Source: Mesotoga prima MesG1.Ag.4.2 (GTDB taxonomy: Bacteria; Thermotogota; Thermotogae; Petrotogales; Kosmotogaceae). From it: a stretch of 64,000 nucleotides of DNA. The DNA lies in the NCBI RefSeq assembly GCF_000147715.2, contig NC_017934.1, forward strand, positions 1,984,001 to 2,048,000. The letters run 5' to 3'. A program made the position numbers and the translations under genes. Shown in pieces: positions 1 to 8,890 of this stretch. How positions within the stretch are numbered: position 1 is the first letter of the stretch; each line of letters starts with the position of its first letter. The notes under the pieces are model-generated. The model was not told the DNA's origin. It worked only from the letters and a program-made list of their open reading frames with translations, and ran no database searches.

Positions 1-2
1 TT

Positions 3-596
3 CGAGACGGAGATGTTTTGAAGAGACTTCCCAATGTCACCTTCAGCTATAGGTTAGTCTTTGAAGATGACGAAATAGAGTTTCGTTATTTGCCGGGGCA
101 CACTCTCTGTTCTTCTGTATGCATCGACAGAAGAGATTCGGTGATCTTCGTAGGAGATCTTGTGGAAGATCCTTTACCACTAACTCTCTGGAGCGATCTG
201 GTAACCTTCACGGAGAGTTTGAAGACTGTACTTAAGATGTCGTGTCAGACCGTAATTTCTGGACACTCTGGAATCGTCGCTGAGAGTCTTATAAGAAGGA
301 ATCTGGAGTATCTGAAATCTCTTTTCCTTGGTGAAGAAATAGATGTTGAAGAAGGCGAAGAGACACATTCATTCAACACAAAGTATCTCGAGTTTCTGCA
401 TTATGAAGACAAAGCAAGAGAAATTCTTGGCGAGAGGTTTGACTTCGTGCAGTTCAAGAGAGAGTTTTGGCAGATGCTCGGAGTGGAAAGGGAATCTCTA
501 AAATTTGAATCGAGATTGATCCGACAGACTCCTTCTGAAAGACTTGAAGAGATCTGGCCGCAATTTGAAGAGCAGTTGAAGAACAGGAAGGATTAG
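3..596 (+). CDS. Metallo-beta-lactamase-fold hydrolase, C-terminal part (5' truncated)
   Basis: The frame is open to the left edge of the window, so the N-terminus with the HxHxDH metal motif is missing. What remains carries late MBL-fold signatures: PGHTLCSS (a GHT motif), an Asp in VGDLVED and a further His in ISGHSG. Together these are typical of the second half of a glyoxalase-II-like or related hydrolase. After about residue 100 of the visible part comes a charged helical tail ending in QLKNRKD. The substrate cannot be told. A TTG near position 18 is only an internal codon, not a convincing start. Family assignment is fairly safe; function is unknown. Confidence 0.7.
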   Translation, partial: RDGDVLKRLPNVTFSYRLVFEDDEIEFRYLPGHTLCSSVCIDRRDSVIFVGDLVEDPLPLTLWSDLVTFTESLKTVLKMSCQTVISGHSGIVAESLIRRNLEYLKSLFLGEEIDVEEGEETHSFNTKYLEFLHYEDKAREILGERFDFVQFKREFWQMLGVERESLKFESRLIRQTPSERLEEIWPQFEEQLKNRKD

Positions 597-650
597 AAAT
601 GAAAGAGAGTAGAAAACTGAGTGCCATATGAATTCGATGGAGGTGAGAGG

Positions 651-734
651 ATGTTTTGATTTGCGATTATTCCTTTGATTATAGGCATCACGGTGGTTGT
701 GGGACTGATTATGTACTTCACGATTGCAAGGTGA
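651..734 (+). pseudogene. Micro-ORF for a single-span membrane peptide, interrupted by TGA at codon 3
   Basis: A good ribosome binding site (GGAGGTGAGAGG) sits directly before an ATG at 651. The frame reads Met-Phe-stop and then continues for 24 more codons as a clean hydrophobic segment (FAIIPLIIGITVVVGLIMY) ending in TIAR and a TGA at 732-734. A one-base change of TGG (Trp) to TGA at 657-659 would explain the break. No other start with a ribosome binding site lies downstream in the frame. It may be a dead micro-protein gene. The alternative is chance, since a 27-codon frame is short, but hydrophobic span plus ribosome binding site argue for a remnant. Confidence 0.4.
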
Positions 735-1426
735 AACGAGAGACAGAGGTTCATAAGCCAACATAGATCTTATTTTCCTTATCTCGGTCAAGTGAAATTT
801 CTTTTTGATTAATTGGCATAAAATGTTATTTTCGGGCATCATTGCTCTTCCATCTTAAACTGCTGCCCCTCAAACGTAAGAAACGATTGAAGGGCAGCCG
901 TCGGCTTCTTCTACGGGTTCATCTCCTTCCCTAGATAAAGCTGCTGAAGATGCAAAATAGTAGAATTGGGGATCTCAGCTTTCCTCTCCTTCTCTGTAGA
1001 ATCCTCTCGCCTCCATGCTTTCTTTTTTCAGTGAATCTCTTTGAATGTTTCTTCAACAGTAGGTTCGTACATCTCGTCTATCGGTTCTTCAGAAAAGACC
1101 GATCCGCCAAAAGTATTAGTGAGACTAAGAGAAAGCTGATAATACCTTCTTTCTTCTCAGTAATCTCCTCCTCGGGCCAATTAGGTCTCTTATCGGTTCG
1201 ATCGCTTTATGCAACGACGATTTGCTAAGAGGTTTTTTTACTATCGCAACGAGAGTATAAACCCCGAAATAGGAACTGAAGGGCTACGTTTGCTTCTAAG
1301 TTAATGAGAATACTTCGGAAAGACCGCGCAAACAAGATTCGTTGGCTTTCCGTTCCTTCCATGCCCGTCAAATGGACTCGATTAGTGTACTATGATAGCA
1401 GGTAGTCTCTGAAATGGCGGTTTTTC
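735..1426. other. Gene-poor, apparently decayed interval
   Basis: About 690 bases without a credible gene. The longest frame (950-1228, plus) has no ribosome binding site and a composition unlike the neighbours. On the minus strand short protein-like stretches occur in changing frames but cannot be joined with confidence. The only clear structure is the imperfect inverted repeat at 862-898. The interval lies between a nonsense-mutated micro-ORF and the MATE remnant, so it is most simply old coding DNA that has lost recognisable content. Confidence 0.5.
862..898. repeat. Imperfect inverted repeat (hairpin)
   Basis: Arms 862-876 and 884-898 pair over 15 positions with two mismatches around a 7-base loop. 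The core is GCTGCCC against GGGCAGC. No run of T follows on either strand, so it is not a textbook terminator. It could be a terminator remnant of a lost gene or a protein-binding palindrome. Confidence 0.45.
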
Positions 1427-2850
1427 TTGAGATTAAGAAGTTCCGAGGAAAGAGCGAGGGTCGATGGGGAAGATGAAGATCCCTTAGCTTTTCATAGATC
1501 TTTCGATTCCTTCAATAATTGCAATGTTGAGAAATTCTTTCTACAATTCTGTCGATACTTTCTTCATTGGGTGGATAGGAACAAGCTCCGTAGGCTCAGT
1601 TTCATTTGCCTTTCCAATATTCAATCTTACAGGTGCCGTTGGCCTGACATACGGTGTAGGAGCCGCTTCAAATGTTTCGCGTCAACTGAACGCCGGAGAT
1701 AAGAAGCAAGCCGATTAGGCGGCATCCACGGCTCTCTTCACAAGTTTTGCAACGGGAACTGCCTTCACCGTACCTGGACTGATATTCCTGGACCCTCTTC
1801 TTACCGCTTTCGGGCCTACCGAGACTATTATGGAGTACACGAGAGAATACACAAAGATGATCATTATGGGGTCGATATTTACCATGATGAACATGACCAT
1901 GAACAATCTCGTAAGAGTGGAGGGCAACGCCCAGAAATTCATGGTTGCTATGGTCTCTGGAGTCCTTCTCAATGTTGCGCTCTTTCCTGTTTTCATCTTC
2001 GGATGTGGAATGAGTATCGTGGGAGCGGCCGTTGCGTCAGTCATCTCTCAGTCTGTTTCGACGATGATCATTCTCGAGTACTACATAAGAAAGAAGAGTA
2101 GCACGAATCTATCTATAAGACTGTACAGTCTCTCTCTCTTCAGATATACTCTGAAATCTTCAAAATCCGTCTTTCGACACTCCTGAGGCAATCTCTGTCA
2201 AGTTTCGCACCGCACTTCTGAATCACGCTGCCGGAAACTACGAGGATCATGTCGTTTCGGCCGTCGAAACAACAATGGGGGTTCTCATGTTGGGGATGAT
2301 GGTTCTATTCGGATACGATCTTGCATTTCAACCGGTTGCTGGCTATAATTAAGGCGCGAAGAAGTCTTCTAGGGTTTTTGAAACTCTGAGATTTTTGTTG
2401 ATAGTGATTACGGTCTTTGCAGTGGTTTTTACCATTACCGGGTTGACTATACCGAGTTCGATTATAAGCATCTCCTGTAACGACCCAGAAGTCATCGATG
2501 TGGGCTCCAGAGCCTTTAGGGTGGTAAACATCTTCTTTTCCACATTCGGCTTCGTGATAACTTCTACGGACCTGCTTCAGGTTTTTGGAAAGGGAATCGC
2601 AGCGAGATTGCTGCCGATGTCGAAACAAGATTTCTTCCTTATACCTGCGATTATCTTTTTGCAAAAGATCTTCGAGCTCAATGAGGATCATTTTTCTCGG
2701 ACAGTTGCCAGTTACTTTGCGCTATTTGTTGCAGCTTTTCTTTCCGTAGCGATTTTCAAAAAACTGAAGTCTCAAAGCAGGGAGCTTTCTCTACGAGAAA
2801 GGCAGCCAGTGATTATTAGAATATCACCGGTGCATGACCATCTTTTATGA
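1427..2850 (+). pseudogene. MATE-family multidrug efflux transporter, multiply disrupted
   Basis: Joined across frames the segment encodes a MATE-type transporter of normal length (about 450 codons). It would have exported drugs or organic cations by Na+ or H+ antiport. Recognisable pieces in order are SSEERAR, LSIPSIIAM, NSVDTFFIGW, GLTYGVGAASNVSRQLNAGD, the NLVRVEGNAQKFM stretch, LNHAAGNYEDHVVSAV, FGYDLAFQPVAGYN-GAKK and LLQVFGKGIAA. In-frame stops occur at 1485-1487 (TAG), 1716-1718 (TAG) and 2350-2352 (TAA, where the family has Tyr before GAKK). Frame shifts are needed near 1465-1475, between about 2100 and 2150, and near 2210. The 3' end runs 35 bases into the convergent peptidase gene. 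The damage is far too heavy for sequencing error. Confidence 0.9.
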
Positions 2851-3721
2851 ACGCCCATGACATATCCTTTGAAGTGTGCCCTATTCCGATATTGCCGTAT
2901 CTGTCGAGCGCAATTAAACCGCACTCACAGTCGAAGTATCTGGCTCTCTCGAGAGCGATGTCGACGGACTTTTGAGCGGGGTACTGTTCCATGAAGAAGG
3001 CAACCAGCCTGCTCAGGGTGAGCTTCATAATCTTTTCTCCATGACCCGTTGCGGAGACTGCGCCGAATGAATCCGCGTAGGTTCCCGCGCCTATAATGGG
3101 GCTGTCTCCCACCCTGCCGAAGCTTTTCATCATCATTCCGCCCGTGGAGGTTCCGGCTGTCATTCTTCCGTGGTCATCTATCGCGACTGCACCACAGGTA
3201 GAGTGATACTCCTCGGCCTTTTTCGCCAGCTTGACGCTCTTTCCAAATCTGGTCTTCTCGCCTCTGGCAATTTTCTCAAGTTCTTCTTTCCACTGTACGA
3301 GCCTTTTCGGAACGATCAGGTTATCCTCCCTCGGAAATCCTAGAACCGTAACAAATTCCTCCAGTTCAGCGCCGGCAAGTAAAACATGATCAGTCTGTTC
3401 CATGACGGCCCGTGCAACCGTTATGGGATGGAGAATTCTCTTCAAACCGGAAACAGCTCCCGCATTTAAATTATTGTCCATTATCGCAGCATCCATTTCG
3501 ATATCGCCGCGATAAGTAAGCACCGATCCCCTGCCACAGTTGAAGGTCGGGTCCTCTTCCATCACGGACACGGCGGTAACAACGGCTTCTTCTGCGCTGT
3601 TTATCTTCTCGAGAGTTAGAAATCCTTGCCTGACTGCCTCTTCGATTCCCCTTCTGTGTTCATCGGCGTCAGTTACGCTCTTGAAACTTCCGGTACCGCC
3701 GTGCACAATGATGGCCTTCAT
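2816..3721 (-). CDS. Isoaspartyl peptidase / plant-type L-asparaginase
   Basis: This is an N-terminal-nucleophile hydrolase that removes isoaspartyl residues from dipeptides and hydrolyses L-asparagine. The product begins KAIIVHGGTG, has the conserved NCGRGS and MDAAIMD stretches, and carries the autocleavage site as HSTCGAVAID, where the Thr becomes the N-terminal nucleophile after self-processing. The later GTSTGGMMMK and GAGTYAD motifs build the active site. Length is about 300 residues, as usual. I chose the ATG at 3721 because GAGGTG lies a few bases upstream; an upstream TTG at 3739 would place that ribosome binding site inside the gene. It stands alone, with no signal peptide, so it should be cytoplasmic. 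Confidence 0.88.
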   Translation of the reverse strand: MKAIIVHGGTGSFKSVTDADEHRRGIEEAVRQGFLTLEKINSAEEAVVTAVSVMEEDPTFNCGRGSVLTYRGDIEMDAAIMDNNLNAGAVSGLKRILHPITVARAVMEQTDHVLLAGAELEEFVTVLGFPREDNLIVPKRLVQWKEELEKIARGEKTRFGKSVKLAKKAEEYHSTCGAVAIDDHGRMTAGTSTGGMMMKSFGRVGDSPIIGAGTYADSFGAVSATGHGEKIMKLTLSRLVAFFMEQYPAQKSVDIALERARYFDCECGLIALDRYGNIGIGHTSKDMSWAFIKDGHAPVIF

Positions 3722-3883
3722 ACAAACACCTCGTTTCAAGCAAAAGAATCTTCCTTGATTAAAACTAGAACACTCCTATCTAAAAAAGAACTCAGATGCC
3801 ACAGCGGGCTAAATCAATTCCCCTCTTCGATTCCCTTAATCTTCTTTTCAGTAATTAGATGCATTCACGAGCAAACGATGAAT

Positions 3884-4756
3884 CTACTTGTTCTTGCCGT
3901 CAATCTTTATTGCTTTGTATCCTCTCTCCTCTACCTCAAACAGCCTTTTCATCTCCTCCATACCGGTCTTCTTTTCGCTTAGGATGATGAAGTTACCTAT
4001 CATTTCCGCGACCGCTATGGGACCAACGAAGGAGTTTCCGAAGAGAAGTGAGTTGTTCTCACACAGAATCGACGAATAGGCTTTCGAGTAGACCGGACAG
4101 TCAACGGAATCTGTAACGAGAAGAGTCCTCACATTTCTCTCCAGTGCAAAGTCGACCATGTATTCCACTTCTTTTGAATATGGAGGAAAGGTCATCACTA
4201 TCAAAGCGTCATTTCTTTCCATGAGCTTTATTTTGAAGGAAAAGTCGGAGACCGATCCAGAAAGCAACCAGGTTGGCTTCCGCTGAAGAACGGAGATTGT
4301 GTACCGCATCAGCGAGACCACGTGTTTTGTTGCGCCGAAGCCCCCAAAATAGATGTTACTGGCTGCTCTAATAGTGTCGATCCATTTGTGAAGTTCCTCT
4401 TCTCCGATCCCGGATAAAGTATTCTTAAGGTTGTTGATCTCATTCTGTCTGAGCAATTTCAGCTGGTTTTCCACCGGGGCCCTGTCAAGTTCTGTCGTCG
4501 CGATCTTCTCATATGGTAAAAGTCTTTTCCTGAGTTCATGCTGGATAGTCTTCTTCAGTTCATTGAATCCCGAGAAACCGAGACGTCTCGAGAATCGGAC
4601 TACAGAAGCCTTGCTCGCACCGGCCATTGAGCTCAGTTCTTCAATAGACATGAACCCTACCTGCGAGTATTCTTTGAGAATGAAGGTTGCTATCCTTTTG
4701 TATGCAGGCGATAGGTCATCTTTGATTTTCGTTATCTCTTCGGATACCATTCCCAT
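3884..4756 (-). CDS. RpiR/MurR-family transcriptional regulator (HTH + SIS domain)
   Basis: The first 80 residues form an RpiR-type helix-turn-helix (MSIEELSSMAGASKASVVRFSRRLGFSGFNEL, shown here as a description of the conserved helix pair rather than a full motif). From about residue 120 to 270 there is a SIS sugar-phosphate-binding domain (IYFGGFGATKHV, ALIVMTFPPYSKEV). Such proteins sense phosphosugars or related phosphorylated metabolites. It is divergent from the ABC importer at 5071-8889 across 314 bases that carry two palindromic repeats, so it most likely controls itself and that importer. Candidate starts are ATG at 4756 or 4750 behind GAAAGG; the choice changes only two residues. 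Confidence 0.85.
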   Translation of the reverse strand: MGMVSEEITKIKDDLSPAYKRIATFILKEYSQVGFMSIEELSSMAGASKASVVRFSRRLGFSGFNELKKTIQHELRKRLLPYEKIATTELDRAPVENQLKLLRQNEINNLKNTLSGIGEEELHKWIDTIRAASNIYFGGFGATKHVVSLMRYTISVLQRKPTWLLSGSVSDFSFKIKLMERNDALIVMTFPPYSKEVEYMVDFALERNVRTLLVTDSVDCPVYSKAYSSILCENNSLLFGNSFVGPIAVAEMIGNFIILSEKKTGMEEMKRLFEVEERGYKAIKIDGKNK

Positions 4757-4794
4757 CAACCTTTCGGCAAGAAATTAGTTAATTATCTGACTCA

Positions 4795-4851
4795 TGAAAC
4801 TATCTTTTCATAATGATAGCATATTGAAACTATGTTTTCATAACAGCATAT
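4795..4851. promoter_or_regulatory. Tandem palindromic operator, probable RpiR binding site
   Basis: Two near-identical units lie in the divergent intergenic region: TGAAACTATSTTTTCATAA at 4795-4813 and again at 4825-4843, about 30 bases (three helical turns) apart, with AGCATAT following each. Each unit is itself an imperfect palindrome (TGAAAC-TATS-TTTTCA). GAAA/TTTC palindromes are known for RpiR-family regulators. The site is close to the regulator's own start, fitting autoregulation. The remainder of the gap (4852-5070) holds no gene; a TAGAAT near 5036 could be the -10 for the importer. Confidence 0.6.
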
Positions 4852-5070
4852 ACTTCTTCTCGCTAGAAACAAAGTTGATAACTGAACTATGGAAGCTTGG
4901 ATCTTGATCCTCCACTTTGAGAGATTCAATTTGATTGATTTGATGTGTTGAAGATCCATTGGAGTAGTTTGGAGCCGTAATGCATCATAATTAAATCTAC
5001 TCAAGAGGGAGTTATTCTACGTAACAGCGCAGATGATAGAATATAGTTACATTAATTAGGAGGTGTTTGT

Positions 5071-6051
5071 ATGAAGCGAGTTCTTATCTCTGTGATCTTT
5101 TTGGTGTTCTTTGCATCAGCCTTTGCAAATCTCGTGGTCTATTCCAGCGTCGATGAGGCAAATGCGAGGAAGATATTGAATGCATTTGTTGAGGACACGG
5201 GGATCGAAGTTGACTTTGTCTTCCTTTCTTCGGGACCTGCCCTGGCAAGGATTGAAGCCGAATCCAGCAATCCGCAGGCCGATGTGTGGTTTGGCGCACC
5301 ACTGGAAAACCATATTATCGCAAAAGAACGTGGGTTGACACAGGCCTACAAGACGTTAAGTGTATACGGTGTCTCACCCGAGTTCTATGACGTTGAGGGT
5401 TATTACCATCCGATTTATATGAATCCTCTCGGTGTTGGAGTTAATACCTCCGTCCTGGAGCAGATAAAGGCCTCTTTGCCGGAATCCTGGGAAGATCTCC
5501 TCGCTTCCGAATACAGAAGAATGATTCAGTATCCAAATCCCCAGTCTTCTGGAACTGCCTACAGCTTGATCACTGGTTTAGTAAAGATTTACGGTGAAGA
5601 TGGGGCCTTCCAGTACCTGAAGAATCTAGCTCCAAATATCCAGACCTATACGCAGAGCGGAACTGGACCCTCCAAGGCCGTCGGCCCTGGTCAGGTTGCG
5701 CTTGGAATTCAGTTCACCCCGGCTTTCTTCCAGTTCATGGAACAGGGATACCCTGTATCCGTTGTGTTCCCCAAGGAAGGAGTGCCCTACGAAGTGGCTT
5801 CAGTCTCGATTCTGAAGGGAGCCAAGAACCTTGCGGATGCTCAGAAGCTTATCGATTGGGTCGTTTCCAAGGCCGGTCAGCAGCAGATAGTTGACCAGAA
5901 GACATACTTCTACCCCATAAGACCCGATGTCGATTTCGGCAGCCTACAGCCGCTTTCAACGATCAATCTTCTTTCCATCGATCCTGCTTGGGCCGCAGAA
6001 AACAAGACCAGACTTATCGAGAGATGGATTAACGAAGTACTTCCATACTAA
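5071..6051 (+). CDS. ABC transporter substrate-binding protein, Fe3+/phosphonate (FbpA/PhnS-like) family
   Basis: This is a periplasmic binding protein of 326 residues with an N-terminal signal peptide (KRVLISVIFLVFFASAFA). The mature part starts LVVYSSVDEANARKIL, as in the ferric-iron and 2-aminoethylphosphonate binding protein family, with ADVWFGAP and NPQSSGTAYS as further family stretches. It delivers its ligand to the permease and ATPase encoded just downstream. The ATG lies 7 bases behind AGGAGGTG. The ligand cannot be decided from sequence: iron, a phosphonate or another phosphorylated small molecule are all possible, and the RpiR regulator and phospholipase-like gene favour something organic and phosphorylated. 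Confidence 0.82.
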   Translation: MKRVLISVIFLVFFASAFANLVVYSSVDEANARKILNAFVEDTGIEVDFVFLSSGPALARIEAESSNPQADVWFGAPLENHIIAKERGLTQAYKTLSVYGVSPEFYDVEGYYHPIYMNPLGVGVNTSVLEQIKASLPESWEDLLASEYRRMIQYPNPQSSGTAYSLITGLVKIYGEDGAFQYLKNLAPNIQTYTQSGTGPSKAVGPGQVALGIQFTPAFFQFMEQGYPVSVVFPKEGVPYEVASVSILKGAKNLADAQKLIDWVVSKAGQQQIVDQKTYFYPIRPDVDFGSLQPLSTINLLSIDPAWAAENKTRLIERWINEVLPY

Positions 6052-6071
6052 CGATCACTTAGATTTGTTTT

Positions 6072-6094
6072 GAGGGGGAGAAATCCCCCTCTTT
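6072..6094 (+). terminator. Intra-operon hairpin with short T-run
   Basis: GAGGGGG at 6072-6078 pairs perfectly with CCCCCTC at 6085-6091 around a 6-base loop and is followed by TTT. It lies between the binding-protein gene and the permease gene, whose ribosome binding site begins a few bases later. Such weak terminators or mRNA-stabilising stems commonly make the binding protein more abundant than the membrane parts. Confidence 0.65.
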
Positions 6095-6110
6095 AATAGG
6101 AGGTCGTCCT

Positions 6111-7805
6111 GTGGCTATAAGGGGAGAAGAAGCAAAAAATAGGTTTCTTAATCTTCTTAAGGATCCAGTTCTGCTTTTGATAATAGTTCTGATATTCGCC
6201 GCCTTGGCCATATTCATTGTCTATCCCCTATTCAGGGTTTTTGCGGTTAGTATGACCGACAAGGAAGGCGGGTTTGACCTGAGCGCGTACAGTCATGCCT
6301 TTTCGAATCGATACATGAGGCAGGGCTTTTTCAACAGTCTTCTGGTGGCCGGCCTTACGGCAATATTCGGAATGCTTGTAGGGTATCTATTTGCGTACAC
6401 GCTTAACAGAACGGATATTCCGCTGAAGGGCTTTTTCAGAACCGTTGCCGTTCTGCCGATAGTCTTCCCGCCGTTTATTGGCGCACTTTCGATCATAATG
6501 CTATTCGGGTTCAACGGGATCATTACCGCCGGGATATTCGGGATAAGAAATTTTCCTGTGTACGGTTTATGGGGTCTCATGATGGCCCAGGTGGTTTGCT
6601 TTTTTCCGGTTGCGTTCATCACACTGGATGGTGTTATAGGAACTATCAGTCCGACGCTTGAGGATGCTGCCTTCAATCTCGGTGCAAATCGGTGGCAGGC
6701 CTTCAGGAAAGTAATTCTTCCGATGTCGGTTCCGGGTATTGCAAGCACAATGCTTGTTCTCTTCATAGAGTCGCTCGCCGACTTTGGAAATCCACTTATT
6801 CTGGCTGGCAGCAAATTTCCTGTGCTTTCCGTCCAGGCTTATCTTCAAATAACGGGAATGTTTGATACTAAAGGGGGAGCAGCGCTTGCAGTATGGCTAC
6901 TGTTTCCTTCGATAGCCGCATTTATTATACAGAAATACTGGGTTGGAAAGAAGAAGTATGTCACGGTGACCGGTAAACCGACGACTTCTGTCCTTAAGAG
7001 TGTAAGTAAACCGGTAAAATGGATTCTCTTTTCACTGTGTATGCTTATCGCTGTCTTCACACTCACAATCTATGCCACAATTTTCTGGGGAGCCTTTGTG
7101 AAGGCGTGGGGAATGAACAATACTCTTACTCTGGAGAACTTCAAGTATGTCTTCGACGTCGGACTCGAGGCAATAAAGGACACTCTCGTTATTGCTTTCA
7201 CTTCTACGCCGATATCTGCCGTCCTTGGTATGATAATTGCTTTTCTCCTTGTCAGGAAGGTCTTTCCTGGAAGAAGGGTGATGGAGTTCACCTCGATGCT
7301 GAGTTTTGCAGTTCCTGGAACGGTTATTGGAATAGGATATATTCTTTCATTCAACAAACCCCCGTTGCTGCTCACGGGAACTCTGGCGATACTTGTTCTC
7401 AACTTCGTTTTCAGGTATATACCGGTTGGAATACAGTCGGGTGTTGCTTTGCTAAACCAGGTAGATCCAGCGATTGAAGAGGCGGCATACACGCTTGGCG
7501 CAGATAACAGGCAGGTTTTCACGAAAGTCACGCTTCCCTTGATTATGCCGGCCTTTTTCTCTGCTTTAGTCTTTGCCTTTGTGAGAGCTATGACTGCAAT
7601 CAGCGCGGCGATATTTCTTGTTTCGGCCAGATGGAACCTGATAACAGTTCAAATACTGAGTCAGAGTGATTCCGGACGTCTATCGGAAGCATGTGCCTTT
7701 TCAGTGCTATTGATTGGTATGATTATGGGCTTCATTCTGATTCTGAAGATCTTCCTTAAGAACAAAATTAGTCTATCCAGTGGTGGAACGGCAGGACAGG
7801 GGTGA
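6111..7805 (+). CDS. ABC transporter permease, fused two-domain (FbpB-like)
   Basis: The 564-residue protein contains two repeated BPD transporter inner-membrane units, each with about six membrane spans. The two EAA-type loops that contact the ATPase can be seen as EDAAFNLGANRWQAFRKVILP (N-terminal half, near residue 185) and EEAAYTLGADNRQVFTKVTLP (C-terminal half, near 460), given here as repeated loop motifs. A fused permease is standard for the Fe3+/phosphonate class, where one polypeptide forms the whole channel. Start is GTG at 6111 behind TAGGAGGTC. It overlaps nothing and precedes the ATPase by 4 bases. Confidence 0.88.
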   Translation: MAIRGEEAKNRFLNLLKDPVLLLIIVLIFAALAIFIVYPLFRVFAVSMTDKEGGFDLSAYSHAFSNRYMRQGFFNSLLVAGLTAIFGMLVGYLFAYTLNRTDIPLKGFFRTVAVLPIVFPPFIGALSIIMLFGFNGIITAGIFGIRNFPVYGLWGLMMAQVVCFFPVAFITLDGVIGTISPTLEDAAFNLGANRWQAFRKVILPMSVPGIASTMLVLFIESLADFGNPLILAGSKFPVLSVQAYLQITGMFDTKGGAALAVWLLFPSIAAFIIQKYWVGKKKYVTVTGKPTTSVLKSVSKPVKWILFSLCMLIAVFTLTIYATIFWGAFVKAWGMNNTLTLENFKYVFDVGLEAIKDTLVIAFTSTPISAVLGMIIAFLLVRKVFPGRRVMEFTSMLSFAVPGTVIGIGYILSFNKPPLLLTGTLAILVLNFVFRYIPVGIQSGVALLNQVDPAIEEAAYTLGADNRQVFTKVTLPLIMPAFFSALVFAFVRAMTAISAAIFLVSARWNLITVQILSQSDSGRLSEACAFSVLLIGMIMGFILILKIFLKNKISLSSGGTAGQG

Positions 7806-7809
7806 TTTG

Positions 7810-8889
7810 ATGAGTCTAATATTAAAAAATGTGAGAAAGGTCTTCACGAGCTACGGAACGGAAACGGTTGCCGTAGACGATTTCGATCAGGAGATCCGAA
7901 GAGGGCAACTGGTAACGCTTCTGGGGCCTTCGGGTTGTGGAAAGACTACCACATTGAGGATCATCGCGGGTTTTGAAGTTCCTACAAACGGGCGCGTCTT
8001 GCTGGATGGAAAGGACGTCACAAACCTACCTCCCAACCGGAGAAACATTTCGATGGTCTTCCAGAGTTACGCTCTCTTCCCCCATCTAACAGTGGAAGAA
8101 AATATCTCTTTTGGTTTGAAGCTCAAGAGACTGGACAGAAGCACCATGAAGAAGAAGATAAGGGAAATGACAGATCTCGTAGGACTCAAGGGACTTGAAA
8201 AGAGAAGACCGGATCAGTTGTCGGGAGGTCAGCAACAAAGGGTGGCACTAGCAAGAAGTCTTGTTATGGAACCAAGTGTTCTGCTCTTCGATGAGCCGCT
8301 TTCGAATCTGGATGCGAAACTGAGAGAGTCTATGAGGCTTGAGATCCGGCGAATTCAACAGGAGGTAAATATTACCAGTGTATATGTTACTCACGACCAG
8401 GTCGAGGCGATGAGTATTTCCGACATAATTGTTGTAATGAACGATGGGAAGGTTATGCAGATAGGGAGTCCGTTCGACATTTATGCGAGACCTCAGAACA
8501 GCTTCGTAGCGGATTTCATAGGAAGAGTTAACTTCATTGACGGCGAGGTAGAATCTATCAATGGAGACTCGGTAACTGTTTCATCCAGTTCACTGGGAAA
8601 AAAGTTTGTGGGCAGAAAAGGTGGAGAGCTCTCCCCTGGAGACGGTGTAAGGATAGTCTTAAGACCGGAGTCTTTATCTGACAGAGAAGAAGACAAGATC
8701 AATGTTCTAAGTGGAAAGGTGTTGAAATACGTGTTTCTGGGATCGAACGTCGAGTACGAAATTGAGCTTCCCGATGGAAAGATACTAAACGCAGTGACTT
8801 TCAACCCTATTGAGAGGAAGTTTCCAGTCGTAGGAAAGGAAACGGATCTGTATTTCTCGAAGGAGAGCGCTTGGGTTATAAACAACTGA
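7810..8889 (+). CDS. ABC transporter ATP-binding protein (FbpC/PotA-like)
   Basis: The 359-residue ATPase energises the importer. Walker A is GPSGCGKTT (near residue 37), the signature is LSGGQQQR (near 135), Walker B is LLFDEP followed by LSNLDAKLR, and the switch His is in YVTHDQ. From about residue 240 a TOBE domain follows (VNFIDGEVES... VLRPES). I chose ATG at 7810, four bases after the permease stop, because GGGGTGAT sits just upstream; a GTG at 7780 would overlap the permease. The next gene begins one base after its stop, so the four genes are one operon. Confidence 0.9.
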   Translation: MSLILKNVRKVFTSYGTETVAVDDFDQEIRRGQLVTLLGPSGCGKTTTLRIIAGFEVPTNGRVLLDGKDVTNLPPNRRNISMVFQSYALFPHLTVEENISFGLKLKRLDRSTMKKKIREMTDLVGLKGLEKRRPDQLSGGQQQRVALARSLVMEPSVLLFDEPLSNLDAKLRESMRLEIRRIQQEVNITSVYVTHDQVEAMSISDIIVVMNDGKVMQIGSPFDIYARPQNSFVADFIGRVNFIDGEVESINGDSVTVSSSSLGKKFVGRKGGELSPGDGVRIVLRPESLSDREEDKINVLSGKVLKYVFLGSNVEYEIELPDGKILNAVTFNPIERKFPVVGKETDLYFSKESAWVINN

Positions 8890-8890
8890 G

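Noticed and set aside
950-1228. Plus-strand frame of 92 codons
   Set aside because: No ribosome binding site, unusual composition and no family; it lies in a decayed interval.
4796-4843. Start of a CRISPR-like repeat
   Set aside because: Only two units occur, at 30-base spacing without spacers, and each is a palindrome in a regulator-importer promoter region.
4792-5004. Minus-strand frame of 70 codons in the RpiR/importer gap
   Set aside because: It runs through the duplicated operator and has no ribosome binding site.
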